A DNA stretch of 64,000 nt. Origin: Armigeres subalbatus. Taxonomy: Eukaryota > Arthropoda > Insecta > Diptera > Culicidae. Below, piece by piece: positions 56,384 to 64,000 of the stretch. Each line of letters begins with the position of its first letter. The stretch's first letter is position 1. The DNA lies in assembly GCF_024139115.2 (NCBI RefSeq), contig NC_085141.1, positions 176,340,994 through 176,404,993 of the forward strand, in the 5' to 3' direction. The notes under the pieces are model-generated. The model was not told the origin of the DNA. It was given only the letters and a program-made list of their open reading frames with translations, and did no database searches. Position numbers and translations under genes: made by a program.

Positions 56384-57190
56384 GTAGGAGAAGGTAGTCG
56401 GTTGTCGGCACCCTTTTGTTTTTGGTCCGTAACATTCGTCCAATTGCACAATGTGGTGATATTTGCATAAGCTAAGTGGAGAGATTTTTTTTATTTCATC
56501 GATTGCGATTGGAAAAAAATAATACCAATTTTGTTAAGCGTTGATTTTATGCCGTTTCGAAAAAGGTGGTCGGTTGTCGGCACCCTCAAAAACCCACTCA
56601 AAATGAAAAACTATGAAGTGGGGGCATTATGGCTGGAGATATCAAGTTTCAATGTGTCAATAGCAATAGAATTAATTGCATTTAAGTACATTATACACAT
56701 TTTATAAAGATTTCAAAAGATGTTAGTTTTGCTAACAACTTGGCTTATAGCCTGAAATTAGGCAATAAACTGATGATTTCCCTTGATAATCACCTGGAGG
56801 CCGACATCCGAAAAAAGTAACCCTTTTGAAAAATGAAAATGATAGGTAAATTGTGACCTCTACGGAAGCATTCAATGTTGAATCACAAAATAGAGTAAAT
56901 TTGCTTTGTAAATACGTAATGAGCTCACCATTTCGATCGTTTTACTACGGTTTATAGCACTAAGCAAAGGACCAACAAAAATTTTGGAGTGGGTTTTCAC
57001 TTGACAAAAAAGTGTTTTCTCTGTAAAACGAAACAAAAGCTTCTATATGCTTTGGAAATGGACACAACAAGATCGTGTTAACATAGCACACGTATGGCAA
57101 ATGTCAACATGACCACAACTGGTTTTTGTCCAAAGTTACGACAGGGTGCCGACAACCGACCAGTGCCGGCAACCGCCCACCTTGCCCTAC
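56384..57190. mobile_element. ~800-bp MITE with repeated GGTCGGTTGTCGGCACCCT
   Basis: Left tip GTAGGAGAAGGTAGTCGGTT, right tip the inverted CCGCCCACCTTGCCCTAC. The 19-bp word GGTCGGTTGTCGGCACCCT (or close) occurs near 56394 and 56569 and inverted near 57146. The interior has no coding frame of note. A possible AT duplication flanks it. Confidence 0.6.
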
Positions 57191-57900
57191 ATTATGTGGA
57201 AGATTTGGATTTGAAAAATGTATTGATGGCAGGGTATCAATTTTTCGTGGATGCGCATGCGAAACAAGCGACAAAAGAGAACCAGAGATAATAATGACAA
57301 AGATCCAAAAAATTTTGTCAGGAACAAAAGCGAAGACAATTTTGTTGCTGACTTTTCATTCCATTATTTTGCATTATCTCTACAGCAAATTACGATTTTA
57401 TGCTATCGTAGCTTCTGCTTTTATGGAAATATTTGAGAATCTAACTGTAATAACAAAAATAGATTTCTATTTTCGGAAATATCAAAGCATGCAAAGCAAA
57501 TGATTCTTGTCATATTGTGTTCGGGTTCTGATAAAGGCTTGTTGCGTGATGTGTTTGTCAGTAACAAACTCTGTTGATGACAAAGGATATATTGTATATT
57601 GTTGCACGACCCTCAGTAGGTTTTATTTGTTTTCCACGAACCCTGCTAGTTTCAGTCAATACCTGGTTTCATGATGCTCGACGCACTTCCACTCGTCGTG
57701 TTCGATATCCTGATAGTTGCCGCAGACACAGAGATTGCTTTCAGAAAACCCAATCTGAAACGTTTGTGCATTTAGCGAGTTGTGAATAATCGTTAGTCTA
57801 CATATGGTTTGAATGAAATCACGTCCCACGTTCCATTTCTATTACCAACTGATCAAGATCTCGAGCTATAGCAAAAAAAAATCATCAAAGGCGATTTCAT
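57191..57900. other. No gene recognised
   Basis: Non-coding by eye. Overlapping frames of 60-125 codons exist on the plus strand (57126-57789), but none shows a domain. Confidence 0.45.
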
Positions 57901-57904
57901 TCAT

Positions 57905-58080
57905 TTCATTTATTTAGTCTACATCTAAACAGATAACACTGAATCAACAATTTGACGCCACAATACACGGTTTGAGGCCGCATCTCTCCATCCTTGAATA
58001 CGCCCCACGCTCGCCAAGTCGTTTTGCACCTGGTCTGCCCATCTCGCTCGCTGCGCTCCACGTCGTCTCGTACCTAGTAC
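57905..58080 (-). pseudogene. RTE C-terminal block, third copy
   Basis: Beyond the SINE the protein continues RRRGAQRARWADQVQNDLAS and GWRDAASNRVLWRQIVDSV to a natural stop, then the 3' tail. It matches the C-terminus of the copy at 15539. Confidence 0.8.
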
Positions 58081-58410
58081 CTCTCGAATTTATTTTTAGA
58101 TTTCCATTACCATTATTGTTGTCGTTGCCCGTTCACCTCATCGTCAGTCCGTTGTCCATGTCGTGCATCCAATGATCGTTGCATTGTTCGGTTGCCATTT
58201 TATCCGGGTACGTTGGAGGAAAGCCTCAGAAAAGAACAAGTTGTCAGTCGTCATCAGGCAGCCATGACGATAAGGCGCGTCCCCCAATACGTTACCGCAT
58301 GGGCTGCGCATCCGGCGACTGATGAGGGTTTGGTGGAGGGGCTGGGAATCGAACCCATGACCATTCGCTTATAAGGCGAACGTGTAGCCAACTACGCTAC
58401 GAGACCCCCC
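58081..58410 (-). mobile_element. tRNA-headed SINE inserted in the RTE C-terminus
   Basis: A 330-bp insertion between codons of the RTE reading frame (NPAKM | VLGTRRRGAQ). Minus strand: a 78-nt tRNA-like head, then a body with no RTE similarity, ending near AAAATAAATTCGAG. Removing it restores the RTE frame exactly. Confidence 0.78.
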
Positions 58411-58411
58411 C
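58331..58411 (-). tRNA. tRNA-Ile(UAU)-like SINE head (probably not a functional tRNA)
   Basis: Minus strand: acceptor GGGGGGG against CCCCTCC (one G-U pair), anticodon stem TTCGC/GCGAA around the loop CTTATAA (anticodon UAU), T loop TTCGATT, and an encoded CCA. The D stem is poor and one T-stem pair is lost. Because it heads a longer insertion in a transposon, I read it as a SINE promoter (A and B boxes) rather than a host tRNA gene. Confidence 0.55.
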
Positions 58412-59520
58412 ATCTTTGCAGGGTTGCTGTCCGGCATTCTTGCAACATGCCCTGCCCATCGTACCCTTCCCGCTTTAGCTACCTTCTGGATACTGGTTTC
58501 GCTGTAGAGCTGGGCGAGCTCATGGTTCATTCTTCGCCGCCACACACCGTCTTCTTGCACACCGTCAGAGATGGTCCTAAGCACCCGTCTCTCGAATACT
58601 CCGAGTGCTTGCAAGTCCTCCTCGAGCATTGTCCATGTTTCATGTCCGTAGAGGACAACTGGTCGTATTAGCGTCTTGTACATGACACATTTGGTGCGGT
58701 GGCGAATCTTTTTTGACCGCAGTTTCTTCTGGAGCCCGTAGTAGGCCCGACTGCCACAGATGATGCGCCTTCGTATTTCACGACTAACGTTGTTGTCAGC
58801 CGTTAGCAAGGATCCGAGGTAGACGAATTCCTCGACCACCTCGAAGGTATCCCCGTCTATCGTAACACTGCTTCCCAGGCAGGCCCTGTCACGCTCGGTT
58901 CCGCCCACAAGCATGTACTTTGTCTTTGACGCATTCACCACCAGTCCAACTTTTGTTGCTTCACGTTTCAGGCGGGTGTACAGTTCTGCCACCTTTTCAA
59001 ATGTTCGGCCGACAATGTCCATGTCATCCACGAAACAAATAAATTGATTGGATCTGTTGAAAATCGTACCCCGACTGTTACTCCCGGCTCTCCGCATGAC
59101 ACCTTCTAGCGCAATGTTGATCAACATGCACGAAAGTCCATCACCTTGTCTTAGTCTCCGGCGCGATTCAAACGAACTGGAGGGTTCGCCCGAAATCTTC
59201 ACACAGTTTTGCACACCATTCACCGTTGCTTTGATTAGTCTAGTAAGCTTTCCAGGGAAGCTGTTCTCGTCCATAATTTTCCATAGCTCTACGCGGTCTA
59301 TACTGTCGTATGCCGCCTTGAAATCAACGAACAGATGATGCGTTGGGACCTGGTATTCACGGCAGTTTTGAAGGATTTGCCGTACAGTAAAGATCTGGTC
59401 CGTTGTCGAGCGGCCGTCAACGAAGCCGGCTTGATAACTTCCCACGAACTCATTCACTAATGGTGACAGACGACGGAAGATGATCTGGGATATCACTTTG
59501 TAGGCGGTATTAAGGATGGT
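58411..59520 (-). pseudogene. RTE reverse transcriptase, third copy
   Basis: Motifs in order: VNEFVGSYQAGFVDGRSTTD, FVDFKAAYDSIDR (catalytic Asp), RRRLRQGDGLSCMLIN, CFVDDMDIVGRTF (Val replaces Ala in the ADD box), VNASKTKYML and RRRMNHELAQLYSE. The longest uninterrupted RTE frame in the window (375 codons), entered by a frameshift at about 59500 and ended by the SINE. Confidence 0.85.
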
Positions 59521-60272
59521 GATCGCTTGAAAGTTCCCACACTCCAGTTTGTAGCCTTTCTTGTAGATGGGGCATATAACCCCTTCCTTCCACTCCTCCG
59601 GTAGCTCCAGTTTCCCAAATTCTGACTATCAATTTGTGCAGGAAAGTGGCTAGCTTTTCCGGGCCCATCTTGATGAGCTCAGCTCCGATACCATCTTCAC
59701 CAGCTGCTTTATTGGTCTTTAGCTGTTGGATGGCATCCTTAACTTCCCTCAAGGGGAGCTGGTTGGCTTCCATCGTCATGAACTGACGTAGTCATCTCCT
59801 CCGCTGCCTTGAATTTCACTGCCTGTACTCTCAGCGCCATTCAAATGTTTCTCGTAGTGCTGCTTCCACCTTTCGATCACCACCCGTTCGTCCGTCAAGA
59901 TGCTCCCATCCTTATCCCGGCACATTTGCGGGATGCGTTTAGCTTCTGGTAGAGCCTGCGTGTTTCTTGAGAATGGCACAGCTGTTCCATCTCCTCGCAC
60001 TCCGCTTCTTCCAGGCGGCGTTTCTTCTCCTGAAAAAGGCGGGTCTGCTGTCTTCGGTTCCGTCTATAATGTTCCACGTTCTGCCGGGTATCTTGCTGCA
60101 GCGCGACCGCCCACACTGCGTCCTTCTCCTCCAGAATCTGTCTGCACTCTTCGTCGAACCAATCGTTCCGTAGACTTCGTCCCACATAGCCGACGTTGTT
60201 CTCCGCTGCGTCGTTAATGGCTGCTTTGACTGTATCCCGGCAGTCCTCAAGAGGGGCCCCATCGAGCTCACC
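59520..60272 (-). pseudogene. RTE linker and RT fingers, third copy, frameshifted
   Basis: Fragments in three frames: RNDWFDEECRQILEEKDAVW and RNRRQQTRLFQEKKRRLEE (linker, 59900-60185), IPQMCRDKDGSILTDERVVI (59776-60000), then [20 protein letters not shown] and [11 protein letters not shown] (RT fingers, 59510-59779). At least three frameshifts. Confidence 0.8.
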
Positions 60273-61187
60273 CTATTTCGGCAACGCTGCCTCGAGATGC
60301 TGCGCGTATACAATGGCGAAATCAGGTTGCTTCAGCCGCTCTAGGTCGTACCGCGGCGGTCGTCGGTACCGAACATTGTTGATGACGGATAGTTTTGAGC
60401 GCAGTTTAACCATCACCAGATAGTGGTCAGAGTCGATGTAAGCGACACGATATGTCCTGACGTCGATAATTTCGGAGAAGTGCCGTCCATCAATCAGAAC
60501 GTGGTCGACTTTTGATTCTTTCTGCAGTGGTGATCTCCAGGTGCACCGATACGGAAGGCTGTGTTGGAAGTAGGTGCTGCGAATGACCATATTCTTGGAG
60601 GCGGCGAAATCAATTAGTCGTAGGCCGTTTTCGTTCGTCAGCCGGTGAGCGCTGAACTTTCCAATAGTCGGTCTAAACTCCTCCTCTTGGCCAACCTGAG
60701 CGTTCAAATCTCCTATGATGATTTGGGCGTCGTGGCTTGGGCAGCTGTCGTACTCACGTTCCAGCTGCGCATAGAATGCGTCCTTATCATCATCAGTGCT
60801 TCCAGAGTGTGGGCTATGGACGTTGATTACGCTGAAGTTAAAGAACCGGCCTTTGCTCCTCAACCTGCACATTCTCTCGTTGATCGGCAACCACCCGATC
60901 ACGCGCCTTTGCATATCGCCCATCACTATGAAAGCTGTTCCCAGCTTGTGTGTGTTGCCGCAGCTCTGGTAGATGGTATGATTACCTCTAAACGTTCGCA
61001 CCATTGATCCCTTCCAACAAACCTCCTGCAGCGCTACGATGCCGAATCCACGGTCCTTGAGCACATCGGCGAGTATGCGTGTGCTCCCGATGAAGTTGAG
61101 AGATTTGCAGTTCCACGAACCGAGTTTCCAATCGCTAGTCCCTTTTCGTCTCAGTGGTCTTCGCCCCCTAAATTTCCGGAGGACCAT
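60273..61187 (-). pseudogene. RTE endonuclease domain, third copy
   Basis: 304 open codons carrying the complete endonuclease: LGSWNCKSL, ALQEVCW (catalytic Glu), NVHSPHSG, IIIGDLNAQVGQE, KVDHVLIDGRH and SDHYLVMVKLRS. All catalytic residues I can identify are present. The start Met at 61187 is followed by a basic stretch. The frame is lost at the linker. Confidence 0.88.
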
Positions 61188-61550
61188 TCCTCCTTATTCC
61201 CAGTGGACCATGGTGCACAGTTTCACTTAGAGTCCCTCGCTGGCACTCGGACGATGATCAGCCGCCCCTAACATGGAGAACAGACGCTGTTGTGAGCCAA
61301 TCCTGACATGGAGAACAGACGCTCAATAAGATTTGCACCTCCGGAGAAGAGCAAACCGGCCAGCACCACGGGGAGGTAGGGATAGGAGTAGCTGGGTAAG
61401 AGGCTAAGGACCGCGAGATGGGGTCTATTTTATTCCTTCAGATACGCGAAGTACCAATGGTACGCTTTACCCAGCATTTGCCGTGCCAAGGCGATTTGTC
61501 GTTCGTAAATATCGCCTTTCATTGCGCCCACCTTAGCCGGGGAGTCCGCT

Positions 61551-62530
61551 TATTCACTGTCCGGAATTGAGCAATGAGGAGAGACCCATGTCATGGTGAT
61601 GATGTAGGAGCAATTTGGCAATTTGAGGTAGGCGCTGTGAAATTTGTTGTTGTGACACCAGTGGAACCGAATTTTGATCCATCTGTGAAAAACCTTCTGT
61701 TTGTGCTGACATATCCGTACTTGTTTGCATATACTAGGTATCACCATGGAACGATGGGAATCAGATATTTCACGAATCTCCTGTTTCATGGTTGTATCAA
61801 AAGCTACAGTCATGTTCCGGTAGTATATATTCATAATACAAGTTTGACGGATACGTTCAAGCAGCTTCTCGAAATTCTTAATGACCAATGGGTTTAGTAT
61901 GATGCGGAGCGATAATTCTGTGAAATGATCGGTAAGAGGAAGTACTCCCGCAAGTACTTCTATACTCATCGTAGAGTCGATTTCATACAGCCTAACACGA
62001 TGCGGTGACAGCGGTACTGAATCCGGTCTGATTGTAGCGGTATGAATCTGATCCGATTACATGAGTATGTATTCTGTGTGGCAAGCACAATGGATACACA
62101 ACCCGTAAACATCATAGACCGGACCGAGAATCGAACTCGCCATCTCCGGATTGGCAATCCTAGGCCTTGTCTTGCAAGACTACTGAAGACCCCGCCAATG
62201 ACATAAAAATTGTAAAGAAGGGGGCTCAAATACAAAAACCCACTCGCGTGGAGCTTGTCCAGCAAAACATCGATGCAAACTGAATCAAAATCCCCCTTAA
62301 TGTCCAAAAATACTGAGCCCATTTGCTCTTTATAAGAGAAGGTAAGTAGAATTTTTGAAGTAAGCAACGCAAGACAGTCATTCGTTCTTTTGCCTCTCCC
62401 GAAACCAAATAGCATCGCGATCTGACGATATGAATTATAATCGGACATGCGAAGGACCTTATTTGCAATAAACACATTTCGGCGCTGTCCCGCATGCGCC
62501 GTCCGCATGTTTCTGCCCGCACAATGCACA
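61551..62530 (-). pseudogene. Strongly decayed I-clade reverse transcriptase fragment
   Basis: Minus-strand frames at 61966-62529 and 61550-61969 align by eye with the I-clade ORF2 at 44231-45360: GRGKRTNDCLALLTSKIL, VFLDIKGDFDSVCIDVLLD, LYLSPLLYNFYV, RIQYRCHRIVLGCMKS and IEVLAGVLPL. The ADD box is gone; a tRNA-like insertion sits just after the LSPLLYNFYV box. It abuts the 5' end of the RTE copy. Confidence 0.75.
62117..62193 (-). mobile_element. tRNA-like SINE head in the I-clade fragment
   Basis: Minus strand GGGGTCTTCAGTAGTCTTGC onward, with an anticodon-like loop TTGCCAA and B box GAGTTCGATTC. The acceptor ends do not pair, so it is not a tRNA gene. The following body (GGTCTATGATGTTTACGGGT, then GCTTGCCACACAGAATACAT) resembles the SINE at 39459-39748. 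Confidence 0.6.
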
Positions 62531-63770
62531 TCGAGGTTTAATGCAGCAGTACTGAGCGGTGTGGCTCTGCTGCTTGCAATTAATCACTACAAAGTAAGGC
62601 AACACAGACTCTGAAAAGGTCACTGAAAAGGAGTCCAGAGAAAGGAACTAACGGTTTTTGAAGACATTAGGAATATCTTTGGTGGTCATACTCCCATCGG
62701 TGACCACGCCGCGATCTCAATCACCTGACTCGGCAAATACACTCTCTATTAGAGCGTAAACAGCTGACAGGAAGCAATCTCGTTCTCGATCACCAACAGT
62801 GACGCTCAACTTGTAGTTACCGACGAGAAGGGCTTTTCTAGATCCTTGCTGATCTGATTAATGTTCAATTGTTTTCCTTTGGGTTGAATGACCCATTAGA
62901 GGAGGGATGGTAGTCCTTCTGCGAGGGAGTCGCAGAAGTGTTGCTGGTATCCATTTTGGTTTAGCTCGGAACACCAGAACGCAACAAATGATCATCGGAC
63001 TGGGTATTCGATATAGACCCAAGCGTTTTCGCCTTCGTGCATTGCCTAAACTATTCCGCTGCAGCGAGGCACAAACACAACATTTTAAATGAACCTTATC
63101 ACAAGTAGATAGAAAAAAAACTAAAACTGATAAAACTAATAAACACTACAAATTAGCTCGTCCAACTGACGCGCGCGCATAGTGACACTGATGTATTTTG
63201 CACACGCCATTTTTTTTTAAAGAAAAACACGGGAAAACTTTTCGAAAATAGCCTCCGGAGTTAAAAGAACAGTAATTGATTTCTGCTTCCAGATCAGTTG
63301 GTGTTGTTTCCCAGTTTACCAATCAAATGTGCAGCTAAATAATGACACATTCCAGCGTAACGCGACACCATGAGAAGCCGACTTTCAGCGAGAAATTAAA
63401 TCTGCATTCAAAAATTAGCTTCGGAGACAAATGATTAAACAGGTGTAAAATTATCCTCACTAAATTTCCTTTCCGATAGAATATTCATTTTAAGATTTTT
63501 CGCTTTGAATATGATAAATATAACTCGCTGCATTTCGTAACGCGGCACCATCGCTGAATTGCACTTTTTCGCATTTTGAAATGCAAGTGCGTTTTTTAGC
63601 TCTGGTATACGGTTTGGAGTCTTGATTTATAGGGTAATGGGTTTTCCTATTTTTTATATTAGTCACACCCAAATATGATCCGCATCGGTTTTAAAGTACG
63701 TGGTCAGACGATCGATCCCCCTAGAAGTGAGTTTTTTACACTGAAAAGTCTATATTGCCTTTTTTCTACG
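62531..63770. other. No gene recognised
   Basis: Low-information sequence, perhaps in part further decayed I-clade material on the minus strand (62531-62900), but I cannot support it with motifs. The 60-61 codon frames at 62907-63092 and 63490-63672 look incidental. Confidence 0.4.
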
Positions 63771-63774
63771 TTAA

Positions 63775-64000
63775 GGTGATTATACAATCAAGCCATGTGG
63801 TGAATTTCAAATTCACCACACGAGTTTCTACTCCTATTATCAAATATTCAATCTAGCGTAATAATTGTCGTACAATGCTGAAATTAAAGTCGATTGTTTA
63901 GCATGAGTATGGAAACGATCTACGAATGTTTCATCCCCATGGGCGTTGTGGTTCTCTCAATTTGTGCTCTTGAAAAATTATTAGAAAAAGCACGTGGTTT
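63775..64000. mobile_element. TTAA-flanked MITE, copy 3 (cut by window end)
   Basis: TTAA at 63771-63774 is followed by GGTGATTATACAATCAAGCC and sequence collinear with copy 1 (CAAATTCACCACACG, then AAATTAAAGTCGATTGTT) up to the window edge. The right end lies outside the window. Confidence 0.9.

Larger units (their letters stand above)
57900..61550 (-). mobile_element. RTE-clade element, third copy, near full length
   Basis: Minus strand. 3' tail AAATAAATGAAATGAATGAA at the left; C-terminal block at 57905-58080, tRNA-headed SINE at 58081-58410, RT at 58411-59520, linker at 59520-60200, endonuclease at 60273-61187, and 5' leader to about 61550. A 30-codon frame in the leader (about 61428-61520, MKGDIYERQIALARQM) may be the small ORF1 typical of RTE elements. 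I found no clear flanking duplication. Confidence 0.8.

Noticed and set aside
58331..58411. A functional host tRNA-Ile(UAU) gene
   Set aside because: Poor D stem, a broken T-stem pair, encoded CCA, and location as the head of an insertion in a transposon all favour a SINE.
62117..62193. A tRNA-Gly(GCC) gene
   Set aside because: The acceptor ends cannot pair, and SINE body sequence follows.

Overview
This window looks like transposon-rich, gene-poor DNA from a culicine mosquito, most likely Aedes or a close relative. That is inferred from the mixture of element families: RTE-, CR1-, R4/Dong- and I-clade (MosquI-like) non-LTR retrotransposons, a Ty3/gypsy element, tRNA-headed SINEs, many foldback MITEs, and long CA-microsatellite-bearing repeats. 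I see no convincing host gene. Every protein with a recognisable fold belongs to a mobile element, and nearly all of them are broken.

Layout. 0.8-2.9 kb: an old ~140-bp tandem repeat, then a 12/24-bp satellite built on GGAAGTTCC whose strand sense flips in the middle. 3.1-7.5 kb: nested, internally repetitive elements with a 167-bp tandem unit and (CA)n tracts. 7.5-23.2 kb: a minus-strand Ty3/gypsy element (gag and integrase remnants, tRNA-Leu-type primer site). It is inflated by a 3.2-kb array of ~860-bp units and by an RTE element with a clean 10-bp target duplication. 23.2-32.3 kb: a second, plus-strand copy of the same LTR, split by a CR1-clade element. It ends in a primer site that runs on into 31 nt of tRNA sequence. 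32.4-34.2 kb: a 5'-truncated R4/Dong-like element ending in (TAA)n. 34.2-39.9 kb: a repeat carrying a stack of insertions (poly(A) retroposon, Transib-like element, hAT-type MITE, TA-flanked palindrome, SINE). 40.7-46.6 kb: an I-clade element with 11-bp target duplications and intact ORF1. 46.8-50.8 kb: a decayed endonuclease-type non-LTR element between 28-bp direct repeats. 50.9-54.4 kb: an RTE copy split by a second Transib-like element. 55.9-64 kb: further MITEs, a third RTE copy split by a tRNA-headed SINE, and a decayed I-clade fragment.

Repeated copies inside the window act as internal controls: one copy is filled where another is empty. This resolves target-site duplications directly: TTAA for a piggyBac-type MITE, 8 bp for a hAT-type MITE, 5 bp GC-rich for the Transib-like family, and AAATAT for the CR1 insertion. 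The most striking items are two copies of a foldback element whose tips are CACAGTG (identical to the V(D)J recombination signal heptamer) with 5-bp GC-rich target duplications, and an LTR copy that looks like integrated plus-strand strong-stop DNA carrying an over-long tRNA copy.

Limits: all homology calls are from reading motifs by eye; no searches were run. Element edges without a target duplication or an empty-site comparison are approximate.
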